From Zelopaecilomyces penicillatus (lineage: Eukaryota; Ascomycota; Sordariomycetes; Hypocreales; Pseudodiploosporaceae), in assembly GCA_005765155.1 (NCBI GenBank), contig VCCP01000003.1, positions 2,170,001 through 2,234,000 of the forward strand: a DNA stretch of 64,000 nucleotides, written 5' to 3'. Below are positions 52,416 through 64,000 of the stretch, piece by piece. Below the pieces are notes generated by a model that was given only the letters and a program-made list of their open reading frames with translations, was not told the DNA's origin and did not search any database. Position 1 is the first letter of the stretch; every line of letters begins with the position of its first letter. The translations under genes and the position numbers were made by a program.

Positions 52416-54599
52416 GCCCTCTCTTTTCTCTATATAGTTCTTATTTATCTTTAGATCTAAAAAGCTATATATTAGTATTAAATATCTATCAGCTATACTT
52501 ATCCTTAATAAACTTCTTTAGATGGTTTCTAGAATAGGTCTTATCTAAGAGAATCCTATCTATTATATAAAGCATATACACTTTAGTAATATCTACTTAT
52601 AAAGCAATCCAATATAGGTTATACTAGTGTATTACTATCTTTACTATATAGGATTTATCCTACTTCTTAGGTATATTATATATAAGCACTAGATTATTTA
52701 ATACTAATTAATTATATTCTAATCAAAGTATATATTTATTAATAATATCTATTCTTATTATTAGCTTTTTCCTAAAATTGATTACCTTTTCTCTAGCCTT
52801 TATTATATCTTTTAATCTTCTTTCTAATATTTAGATATAAGACTTAAATAAGTCCTTAGTATTAATAATAATATCCTAATTAATAAGCCTTTATATTAGG
52901 AATTTAACTTTAAATAGTAAGATAGGGTTATATCTATATATAAGATAAAAAGTAAAGAAGCTATAGGATGATTTAATTATAGTTCTATCCATAAGAATAG
53001 CTATTTTAAAATATCTTATCCATTTAAAGTCCCCTTCTAATATCTTAGCTATTATAGATATAAGGCTTCAATAATCAACTTTAACTATAAAATTAGCTAT
53101 AGGATTATACCTAGATATTTAAATATATTTTATACCCTAATTAAATAATATCTAAGGGAGAAGCCCTTTTATTTTAGATCCACTATTAATAACTATATAA
53201 AGTATAAGTTTATATTACTATATCAAGGTTATAATAAATCTAATTATAGCCCTTAAATTAACCTATTATATCGATTAAACTTTAATCTATCCAATCAAAT
53301 TATAATAAGCTTCTATAAGGAAGTTTATATTATAATTAGATAGTATATATTATAAATCAAAGTATACTTTTAATATTAGCTGCCTAAGTAATATTAGAAT
53401 TATTAATTCTCTATCCTATTATAATATAAACTTTTAATACTTAAGGTAATAGACTATAACTAAGGAAATATTATTCTATATCTTTCCCTAATAATACCTA
53501 TTAGAGAGAGTTTTAAAGATAACCGCTTTACCTTTATACCCTTAGGCTATATAATAACTTACTATCAATTTCTTATAGATAAATAAATCATTAATAACTA
53601 ATATAGGATAATTTCTTTTATAAGTTAGCCTTAGCTAAAGTTTCCTATTCTTAATAAAGAATCTCTAAGCTTTCTAATATAATATCCTGAATTATATTCT
53701 ATTAAGATTAGATAATCTCTCTAATAAATATAGGAATCTAATAACCTGCTAGGACTCTATAGAATATCTAGATTCTAATATATCTAATTATATTAACCTA
53801 AGATATATATTAATTATATCCTTTAAATCCCTATTAACTTTAGTATTTATTTAATTAGATAGCCCTAATCCTTTCTAAGAAAATCCATCTACTATACTAT
53901 TATTTTTCCTAGGAATATATTTAATAATAAAATCAAATAATATAATATAACTAATCTAATAAATAATAAAACTATCTAATATATTATAAATAGTATTATT
54001 AAGCTGATATATAAGGATATATATATCTATCTTTAAAGTAAATTATATACTATAAATATATCCTCTAAGCCTTTAAAGTATAAAGAGAATAGCCTTATAC
54101 TCTTGCTTTATTATATTATAGCTATATTCAGCCTTATTCCAATAACCACTTTTAAACCTAATTAGATATTATCACCTATCTAGAACTTATATCAAAACTA
54201 CTCCCTATCCTTTAAGGCTAATATCCATTATAAATATAATTTCTTTACCCTCCTTAGAAAGATCAAGTAATATTAGAATAGAGGTAGTTATTATTATATC
54301 CCTAAGCTTGACTATTACCTTTAATTATAATCCTCTCTACTCCTAAGGGGCTTTCTTTTATAATAGGATAATAAAAAAAAGAGCAATAATAATAAAGTTA
54401 TATATCCAAATTTAATAATAACTAATAAATCTAAGAAAGGCCTTAATATCTATTATATTATAATAGATAAGCTATTCTAAGATCTTAATAATCTTCTCTT
54501 TAATTGGTTTCCTCTTAGATATCCTATAAAAGAATTCAATAATAATAGTTATATTTTAGTAATATCTCGATTTCCCTCCTAATATTATATATTTAGAGA

Positions 54600-55070
54600 G
54601 CTTAATATTAAGAAGGACTTTATTAAGGTTCTATAAATACTTAAGTATATATTTCTATACCCTAAAAAGAATCTCTTTATTATTATAAATAGATTATAGC
54701 CTATATATAATAATATTATTAAGAAAGGGTTTATAAACATCTAGGATAAGATTAAATAATATCCAAATTATAATTCTTATAAACTAGGCTATAAAATTTA
54801 TAACACCCTAAGGGAGTATATATATCCTCAAAAGACTAATAATAGAAGAAAATATAATAAGATCCCTACTCTTTTTATTTAATAGGACTTGATTATAGCT
54901 AGAAAAGAAATCTAATAATAAGAGTATAATATATATAGAGAAGTCTTTACTAAAGAAATCAGTACTAAAAGGGATAAATATATCTCTAAGAGTAATAATA
55001 TTATATTTTATAATAGTATTAATCAAATAAAGCCCCCTATCCTTTTTCTTAATAAAGAAATATTAATTCC
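54600..55070 (-). pseudogene. reverse transcriptase relic of gypsy element B
   Basis: An open stretch of 72 codons (55026-54808) encodes real RT sequence: I-T-L-R-D-I-F-I-P ... L-L-D-F-F-S-S-Y-N-Q-V-L-L-N-K-K-S-R-D-L-I ... L-L-R-I-Y-I-L-P. These correspond to the fungal gypsy blocks around the first catalytic Asp and the RMTRLPQGA motif. Downstream, 54726-54712 reads F-L-N-N-I for the FLDDI active site. The open stretch is a remnant, not a gene: its Met start is internal and it ends at a TAG where PQG would continue. Confidence 0.82.
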
Positions 55071-56164
55071 TATAGAAGGTATAAGACTCTTCTAATATAT
55101 AATTCTTAAAGTATATCTTTAATAACTCTATAGCTTTTACTTCTAATCCTTATAAAATAGAGATAGAATATACCTATTAGACTAAATAAAGAATCACTTT
55201 AATAACTTAAGAAGATATAATTAATAGATTAAGTATTCTACTCTCTTTAAATTACTAAAATAAAGCTTATTCTCTATTATAAAGGACCTCTAAGAAAATA
55301 TTAATCTCTTATTAGATTAATATATCCTTAGTTTAAGAGAGGATTTCCTTAAGGTATTCTCTATAGAATCAGAATCCCTTAAGTATATTAGAGAACTTTA
55401 GAGTAATATATTTAATAAAGAGTATATCTAGATTAATTCTTTTCTTTACTTCCTTCTATTTCTTCTTTTTCTAAAATGGATTACTATTAAGTATAAACCT
55501 ATCTAAAGGAATATTATTAATAAGATTAACTTTATTAGCCTTCTTTTTATATAAGATATAGATATATATCTTAGGGGGATTATATAATTAATATATTCCC
55601 CTTCTTCTAAATTTCTTCTTTTTCTTTAAGGAATCCAATTTAGCCTTAACCACTTCTAAAGCTTTAATATATTACTTTATAGACTCTATTAATATACTTT
55701 TAATAATTACCTTATTATTATTAGAGTTAAGCTCTATTAATATTTCTTTATTATCCTTAAGGAGCTATTCTAGATTAATTGATTTCTTATTATTAATTAT
55801 ACCTCTAATAATATAATTAATATTTAGTTTTCTAAGGAATTAGATTTATTTTATTCCTAATAAATAGTATCTATAATAGGAGTAATTATTTATACTTATC
55901 TTATTTAGCACTATATATATAAGTCTCTGCTCTTCTAAGAATAATTAAATAATAGCTTAGCTATTCTAATAAATAATATCCCTAGGATAAAGGGTATTAT
56001 AACTCTATCTAATACTATATATAAGTAAATAGATATCCAAGCAATTCTTATATAGAATTAAACTTTTATTTCTTTAATTATTTAAATAATCTACCCAGAG
56101 AATGATATTATTTTAATCTTAATTAGATTATATTTAATCCTATATTTCTTAGCCAGTGATTTTA

Positions 56165-56215
56165 AGATAATATTACCTTTAGAGCCTAAATCAATAAATA
56201 TATTTATTACTTTCC
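56165..56215 (-). pseudogene. aspartic protease relic of element B
   Basis: Minus-strand frame F-I-D-L-G-S-K-G-N-I-I-L-K-S-L-A, with I-D-L-G-S at 56195-56181. This resembles the D-T/S-G-A active site of retropepsins (LLDTGAEVNVISxxLA in this lineage). It lies upstream of the RT in the usual gypsy order. Thr/Ser to Leu at the second position would inactivate it. Confidence 0.6.
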
Positions 56216-59200
56216 CTTCTTAAGAATCAATCCTAACTTAAATCTTAAATATTTATTATATATTTAATAACTAATAGCTATTTAAATATATTTAAGTAAC
56301 CTTATAAAGTGCCTTATTAAAAAAGAAGCTTATATTATTATAGAGATTATCTTTAATCGATTCTAGAATATAGAAATAATATAGGCTTAATGGATCTATA
56401 TTATCTTAACCTTAATCAAATAATACTATTTAATACTAGTTATAATTAAGAGGGGCTTCTTCTTATATCTTAATTATAATTATAATACTAATATATAATT
56501 ATTTAATTAGCTTATTAAAGAAGGCTTTATTATACCTTATTTATAAATAAACTTAAATTGCTCCTATTATATTCTTTAGCTTTATTAAAGATATAGGATT
56601 ATCTAATCTATTCCTAGGGATATAAAGGACTTTTATTATATCTTTAGCCTAATCCAATAGATCCTAGCCTATAATTATTCTAAGCTCTAAATCAAGATCA
56701 ATCAATATATAAAATAATATAATAACTATCTTTATAAGTAAGATCTCTTTTAGTTTTAACTAATAATAAAAAAGTCTTATACTCTAATCCATTATTTATA
56801 ATATATTCTTAGATATAATCACTAGATTAAAAGGCATTATCTTATCTAATATTAGAATAGCCTTAGAAGTAAGCTCTTAATATATAATAGTTAGAGATTT
56901 AATTAACTCTCTATTATCACCCCTCTATCTCTTTCTCTTATTAATATTTATATTAATTATATATATTAATATCATTTAATCCTCTATATCTTTATATTAA
57001 GAGAATAATATAAAAGAAATTTAGATTATATTTTTATTAGATATAATATCTAAATATTATAACTTTATAGATTATTATTCAGGGCCTAGATAAGGGATAT
57101 ATTTTCCAAAGATTATACCTTTATATTTATTTAATATCTAGTTAAAGTACTAAGGGGCTTTAACTTTAACCAAAAGGATAAGGGATATAACTATATAATC
57201 AGGGAAGTTAATAGCCTAAGCTATTATAAGCTTCTAATAATATCCTTTTATCTTAAGGAACTATTATATAATAATAAAAGGAATTATACTCTAGCCTATA
57301 ATATATCCTAGATTTAATATCCTAGTATATAAATTATATATATAGAACCTAAGTTCAGTATTATATACCAATTCACTATAATAGGAGGGAAAATAGCTTA
57401 ATGAATTACAGTACCAGCAATTATTCTTATCCCACCTCCCTTAAAGGGAGAAGATATTAAAATCCTTACTATTACCAAGATCAAATATTACCTAATTAAA
57501 TAAAAAACTTATTAGGCCTTTATACTATAGATCCTTATTAATATATATATTAGCATCTGTCTATATTTTAATAATCATTTAAATAATATCTTCCTTAATA
57601 GCTATATTGATTTTAAGGTTATTAATAAGCTTAATTAACTTCTTTATATCTATTAGCTTAGCTTTAAAGGGTATAATCTTAGTAATAATTAAAAAGAACT
57701 TTTCTTTAAGGTAAAGGTCCTATATAACCAGATTCTTTATTATAGTAACTTAATTAAGTATTATCTTAATAGTAATTATATTTATCTAATTCCTAAGATT
57801 ATTAGAAGTCTTATATTATTTAATAGCTAGTCTAATAATCACTTAACTATTAAAGTATCTTTAGAGCTATTTATATAATATCTTCTTAAGTTTATAAAGA
57901 TTATTAATAAAATTTGCTTGGATAACCTTAGTAAGGAGCCTTATTAGTATAATCTTATATAATATATAAGATAATGATTTTAAGTCCTCTTAATTTGAAT
58001 TATATTAGAAAGTATAGAATCTATACCTATTAAGCTAGTCTAGAATATCTTTAATGGATTCTAGGTATTATTATTTAAGTGCTTCTAAATAATCTTTATA
58101 TAATCTCAACTATTATAAGTCTTCTTTAAAAAAACAATTCTTTAATACTTCTTTAGTTTTTGCTTATAAGAGATTATAAATAAATCCCTAGATAATATCT
58201 TTATAAATATTAACTATATAATATATAAAGTAATTATATTTCTCTTTATTAATTATATTATTATCTTTTATCTTAAGCTTATAGCTTAAAAGGTATTTAA
58301 TAATATTAATTCTATTAAAGTATTTAATAAGCTTAAGGTTAATAGTATATCTTTTAGGTTTATTTATAATAAGGATATCCTTAAGACTATTAAAAAGAGT
58401 AATATTAATCTTAATAATACTTTACTAAAAACTCTTAATAATATTATCCCTTAGCTAATTAATTGATTATAAGCCTAATCTATTAAAGAAAGGGCTATTA
58501 GAATTTATAATAGATATTATACTAGATAAAGGAATACTTAGAGTAAGGATATTAGGGGTAATAATCTTAGGAGTGGTAATTCTAATAATAGAATTAGAGC
58601 TATTTAAAGATCTTCTTCTTCGATGCAGAGAGCATCTGCTTAAATCAGGGGCTAATAATATACTAAAAAGATCCAGTAATAATAAAGGCTTCCTATTATA
58701 AAGGCATTTAAATATCCAATCTAAGAAGGAGTTATCTTAACTCTTATATAATAATACCTTATTGATTATATCCTAATATTAATATAAAACCTTTTCTTTA
58801 AGGATAGATACTATATTTAAGTTAAGGATAATAGTTCCTATATTATTATAATCAAATAGTATCTTATTTCTAAAATACTAAGGTTATTTCTAAATAAAAA
58901 GCTTCTTTAGTATTAAGGATAAGATCTATAAAAAGAGAAAAGAAATAAAAACATTTCCTAAGATTAGCTAAATCATTAGAATACTAATCTATAATATAAA
59001 AAAGCAAAACTAAAAGTTAATATATAGCTAATACTACTTATTATTAATTAGATAATTAATATTAGAAGCTATATAAGCTGATTATCTATAGTAGTTCTTC
59101 CTATACTTATTTATATTTTAATTAAATGAAATTAATAAGTTTAAGGTACCTTACCTTTTTAATCCAATATTTAATAAATAAATTATCTTTTATATATATT

Positions 59201-59594
59201 CTAGGTAAAAGCTTATCTTAGGATTAAATATTCCTTTATTTTTTCTCTTAATGGTTTAATATTCTATAGTATTAGATTCTAATAAAAAAGAAATTAATAA
59301 TACCTTACTATTTAATCAGAATAGTATATAATATCCTTGCTTTATAGACTTTAAATCTTTTAGTAAATAAGCTTAGCTCTTTTACTTTTAGATTTCTAGG
59401 CTATTATCCTTAGAGATATCTCTTAATTATACTAATCAAAAGATCTTATAAGGGTACCTATAATAATTCTTCTTAGACTGATCCTTATAATAGCTTGAAA
59501 GTATCCTTGAATATATTATATTATTGGTCTAGTATTAATTAATCCTTCTAATAATAAAGCAAATAAGATATCCCCCTATCTTAATCATTAGTTT

Positions 59595-59996
59595 TAATAA
59601 GGGGAAAACAATATATATAATAATACTAATACTATCTATAGAACTATAAAGTAATTTTAGAATAGTTATATAGCCAGCATAATCCATAAGAATTAAATAA
59701 ACAAAAAAAGCTATAAAGCAGTGATATAATAAATTAAACTTAAGGGATCAATTAATCATCCTATAACTAATCAGATAAAGAAGATAGCTTTTTAATAGCT
59801 AGTCTTTTAAATATACTAGAAAATTCTTAGGTAGAAGAGAGGGAAGAAAACTTGAATTTGATAATATCTGCCTATTTAAATAGCCTGGGTATGGTCTATC
59901 TACTTATATAGTTCAATCCCTTTAAGTGCAGCTTATACAGCTATAGCTTAGTCAACTAGTAAGGGGGTGTGTTTAACCCAGCTATTAAACTATTTT
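59595..59996 (+). mobile_element. truncated third copy of repeat A (A'')
   Basis: Matches the first 0.4 kb of A and A' (start TAATAAGGGGAAAACAAT) and stops after CAGCTATTAAA, where the A copies continue ACCCTCC. The LTR of B'' begins at 59997. It is locally less mutated than A and A' (for example AAGGGGGTGTGTTTAACCC where the others have AAGAGAGTATATTTAACCC). The missing remainder may lie beyond B'' outside the window. Confidence 0.65.
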
Positions 59997-62900
59997 TAAT
60001 AGGAATTCAATAAGTTTTTTAGAGTAAAAGGAAAGATTTTAAATATATAAGTATAAGCTTTATTTAGTCCTAATCAATGCAGATATAGGATAGATCCAAG
60101 AATGGATCTATACTTAAGGGTATAGCAAAATCAGACCAATATAGATCAAAGAAAGATTATAAAGAAACAAGATTAATAAAGATTATTTAATTATTAATAT
60201 AGGAATAGTTTGGTTATTATAGTTAAGGTTTAAAAGTATTAATTATCTATTATAATTGGTTTGGTATAATTGGTTTGTGTATTAGTAATGGAATATTATA
60301 TATAAAGAGTGAAATTTGCTATACCTTTTAAGAAATATTATTAAGATCCTTCTTATTAAGGATTTTTAAATAGAATTCAGACTAGGAAATCCTTAATTTA
60401 AGTATATAAGAAGTTATATATATATCTAAAGTAAGTATAATTAATATATACTCTTTTGATATTAGATTAGGCCAGGGATTATAACTTTGAACCAAGATTT
60501 AATAATTAATAATAAGTCTAGGAAGTCTTCTTTAAGATTAATATCAGAGTCAGAGTCTTAGGGTATTATTTAATTAATAGATAAGTCAAAGTATATAAGG
60601 AGATCCAGTAATCCCAGCCCTCTCTTTTCCCTATATAATTCTTATTTATCTTTAGGTCCAAAGAGCTATATATTAATATTAGATATCCATCAGCTATACT
60701 TATCCTTAATAAACTTCTTTAAATAGTTTCTAGAATAGATCTTATCTAAAAGAATCCTATCTATTATATAAAGTATATATACTTTAATAATATCTGCTTA
60801 TAAAGTAATCTAATATAAGCTATACTAGTATATTATTATCTTTACTATATAGGATTTATCCTACTTCTTAGATATATTATATATAAGCATTAGATTATTT
60901 GATACTAGTTGATTATATTCTAATTAAAGTATATATTTATTAGTAGTATCTATTCTTATTATTAGCTTCTTTTTGAAATTGGTTATCTTTTCTCTAGCCT
61001 TTATTATATCTTCTAATCTTCTTTCTAGTATTCAAATATAAGACTCTAATAAATCCTCAGTATTAATAATAATATCCCAATTAATAAGCCTTTATATTAG
61101 GAATTCAACTTTAAATAGCAAGATAGGGTTATACCTATATATAAGATAAAAAATAAAGAAATTATAGGATAATTTAATTATAGTTCTATCTATAAGAATA
61201 GCTATTTTAAAGTATCTTATCCATTTAAAGTCCCCTTCTAATATCTTTACTATTATAAATATAAGGCTCTAATAATCAACTTTAACTATAGAATTAACTA
61301 TAGGATTATACCCAGATATTTAAATATATTTTATACCCTAATCAAACAGTATTTAAGGGAGAAGCCCTTTTATTTTAGATCCACTATTAATAACTATATA
61401 AAGTATAAGTCTATATCACTATATTAAGGTTATAATAAATCTAATTATAGCCCTTAAGTTAATCTATTATATTGATTAAATTTCTATCTATCTAATCAAA
61501 TTATAATAAGCTTTTATAAGGAAGTTTATATTATAATTAGATAATATATATTATAAATCAAAGTATACTTTTAATATTAGCTGCCTAAGCAATATTAGAA
61601 TCGTTGATTCTCTATCCTATTATAATATAAACTTTTAATACTTAGGGTAATAAGCTATAGCTAAAGAAATATTATTCTATATCTTTCTTTAGTAGTATCT
61701 ATTAAAGAGAGTTTTAAAGATAATCACTTTACCTTTATACCCTTAAGCTATATAATAGCTTACTATTAATTTCTTATAGATAGACAAGTTATTAATAATT
61801 AATATAAAATGATTTCTTTTATAAGTTAATCTTAGCTAAAGTTTCCTATCCTTAATAAAGAATCTCTAAGCTTTCTAATATAGTATCCTAAATTATACTC
61901 TATTAAGATTAGATAGTCTCTTTAATAAATATAGGAATCTAATAACCTACTAGAACTCTATAGAATATCCAGATTCTAGTATATCTAATTATATTAATCT
62001 AAGATATATATTGATTATATCCTTTAAATTCTTATTAATTTTAGTATTTATTTAATTAGATAGCCCTAATCCTTTCTAAGAAAGTCTATCTACTATACTA
62101 TTATTTTTCCTAGGAATATATTTAATAATAAAATCGAATAATATAATATAGCTAATCCAGTAAGTAATAAGACTACCCAATATATTATAAATAGTACTAT
62201 TAAGCTGGTATATAAGGATATATATATCTATCTTTAAAGTAAATTATATATTATAGATATATTCTTTAAGCCTTTAGAGTATAAAGAGGATAGCCTTATA
62301 CTCTTGCTTTATTATATTATAGCTATATTTAGCCTTATTCTAATAACCACTTTTAAACCTAATTAAGTATTATTGCCTATCTAGGATTTATATTAAAACT
62401 ACTCCCTATCCTTTAAGGCTAGTATCTATTATAAATATAATTTCTCTACCCTCCTTAGAGAGATTAAATAATATCAGAATAAAGATAGTTATTATTATAT
62501 CTCTAAGCTTAGCTATTATCTTTGATTATAATCCTCCTTACTCCTAAAGGGCTTTCTTTTATAATAAAATAATAAAGAAAAGAGCAATAATAATAAAATT
62601 ATATATCCAAATTTAATAATAACTAATAAATCTAAGAAAGGCTTTAATATCTATTATATTATAATAGATAAGCTATTCTAGGATCTTAATAATCTTCTTT
62701 TTAATTGATTTCCTCTTAGATATCCTATAAAGGAATCTAATAATAATAATTATATTTTAATAATATCTTGATTTCCCTTTTAATATTATATATTTAGAGA
62801 GCTTAATATTAAAAAGGACTTTATTAAGATTCTATAAATACTTAAGTATATATTTTCATACCCTAAAAAGAATCTCTTTATTATTATAAATGGATTATAG

Positions 62901-64000
62901 CCTATATATAGTAATATCATTAAGAAAGGGTTTATAGATATCTAGAATAAGATTAAATAATATCTAAGTTATAATTCTTATAAATTAAGCTATAGAATTT
63001 ATAGTATCCTAAGGGAGTATATATATCTTTAAAAGATTAATAGTAAAAGAAAATATAATAAGATCCCTACTCTTTTTATCTAATAGGACTTAATTATAGC
63101 TAGAAAAGAAATCTAATAATAAGAGTATAGTATATATAAAGAAGTCTTTACTAAAGGAATTAATACTAAAAGGGATAAATATATCTCTAAGAGTAATAAT
63201 ATTATATTTTATAATAGTATTAATCAAATAAAGCCTCTTATCCTTTTTCTTAATAAAGAAATATTAATTCCTATAAGAGATATAAGACTCTTCTAATATA
63301 TAATTCTTAAAGTATACCTTTAATAACTCTATAGCTTTTGCTTTTAATCCTTATAGAATAGGGATAAAATATACCTATTAGACTGAATAGGGAATCACTT
63401 TAATAACTTAAGGAGATATAATCAATAGATTAAGTATTCTACTTTCTTTGAATTACTAAAATAAAGCCTATTCTCTATTATAAAGAATCTCTAGGAAAAT
63501 ATTAATCTCCTATTAGATTAATATATCCTTAATTTAAAAAAGGATTTCCTTAAGGTATTCTCTATAAAGTTAAGATCCCTTAGATATATTAAAGAACTTT
63601 AAGGTAATATATTTAATAAAGGGTATATTTAAATTGATTCTTCCCTTTACTTCCTTTTATTTTTTCTTTTTCTAAAATAGATTATTATTAAATATAGATC
63701 TATTTAAAGGAATATTATTAATAGGTTTAACTTTATCAGCCTTCTTCTTATATAAGGTATAGATATATATCTTAGGAGGATTATATAATCAATATATTCC
63801 TTTTCTTCTAGATTTCTTCTTTTTCTTTAGGAAGTCTAATTTAATCTTAATCACTTCTAAAGCTTTAATATATTACTTTATAGACTTTATTAATATACTC
63901 CTAATAATCACCTTACTATTATTAGAGTTAAGCTCTATTAATATTTCTTTATTATCCTTAAGGAGCTATTCTAGATCAATTAATTCCTTATTATTAATTA
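59997..64000 (-). mobile_element. second copy of gypsy element B (B''), runs off right edge
   Basis: It is collinear with B from the same left terminus (TAATAGGAATTCAATAAG) to the window end. The inferred LTR 59997-60616 is again 620 bp and is followed by the purine tract. It is less RIP-mutated than B in places: its RT active site near 62913-62927 reads F-L-N-D-I, with the second Asp still present. The sequence shown covers the 3' half (integrase, RNase H, RT) of the element, ending upstream of RT. Confidence 0.75.

Larger units (their letters stand above)
51796..59594 (-). mobile_element. Ty3/gypsy element B (different lineage from G1-G3), minus strand, 5' LTR not present
   Basis: Read on the minus strand: a probable gag region (about 58900-57000), a retropepsin-like I-D-L-G-S at 56195-56181, RT (about 55070-54600), RNase H/integrase remains, a purine tract at 52430-52416, then an inferred 3' LTR (52415-51796). 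The RT reads S-S-Y-N-Q-V-L-L-N-K-K-S-R-D-L then P-F-L-N-N-I. This matches the gypsy type with SGYDQI.LDEKSRD and FLDDI boxes known from ascomycete elements. No LTR copy is found at the right end, where sequence A'' starts abruptly. B was probably interrupted by A''. Confidence 0.75.

Noticed and set aside
1..64000. tRNA, rRNA or CRISPR features
   Set aside because: No cloverleaf with intact A/B boxes, rRNA core or spaced direct-repeat array was found. The only tRNA-like sequence is the 14-base primer-binding site, and the 23-bp palindrome arrays lie within LTRs.
1..64000. Calling the region a centromere
   Set aside because: AT-rich RIP-mutated nested retrotransposons are typical of fungal centromeres, but also of subtelomeres and other heterochromatin. 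Nothing in the sequence alone decides it; CENP-A ChIP-seq would.

Overview
The window looks like a filamentous ascomycete chromosome (Pezizomycotina), with nested LTR retrotransposons destroyed by repeat-induced point mutation (RIP). Evidence: most of the window is extremely A+T-rich by eye. Homologous element copies differ mainly by C-to-T and G-to-A changes. Retroelement catalytic Asp codons have become Asn, and zinc-knuckle Cys/His codons have become Tyr. The only two normal genes have short GT-AG introns of 52-114 nt with CTAAC-like branch sites.

Layout. 1-7373: Ty3/gypsy element G1 (minus strand, runs off the left edge), carrying a reversed solo copia LTR (2164-2638). 7374-8711: 3' fragment of a Ty1/copia element with its LTR. 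10901-18855: complete gypsy element G2 with TAAGG target duplications, carrying a solo copia LTR (14088-14508, duplication GATAT). 20630-26922: complete but heavily mutated copia element F. 26928-31780: AT-rich DNA without recognisable genes. 31780-35215: a 3.4-kb island of normal composition with two convergent, apparently intact genes. These are a V-ATPase proteolipid subunit c gene (32170-32944, six exons) and a conserved fungal protein of unknown function (33521-34361 minus, three exons). 36735-40467: a third gypsy relic, G3. 40468-42519: lightly mutated copia copy C, with 5' LTR, a primer-binding site matching the anticodon arm of initiator tRNA-Met, and a gag frame broken only by TAG/TAA codons. 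42520-51795: two direct tandem copies (A, A') of an unclassified 4.64-kb repeat. 51796-59594: a minus-strand gypsy element B of a different lineage. 59595-59996: a truncated third A copy. 59997-64000: a second B copy running off the right edge.

The mobile elements form a nested stack of different ages. Mutation is heaviest on the left, moderate in A and B, and lightest in the internal part of C. No retroelement protein is intact. The V-ATPase gene supplies the proton-translocating ring subunit of the vacuolar ATPase, and its neighbour has no known role. They share only the island and a convergent layout. No tRNA, rRNA or CRISPR array was recognised. Element limits come from comparing copies by eye, and the A/B termini and G3 LTR are the least certain.
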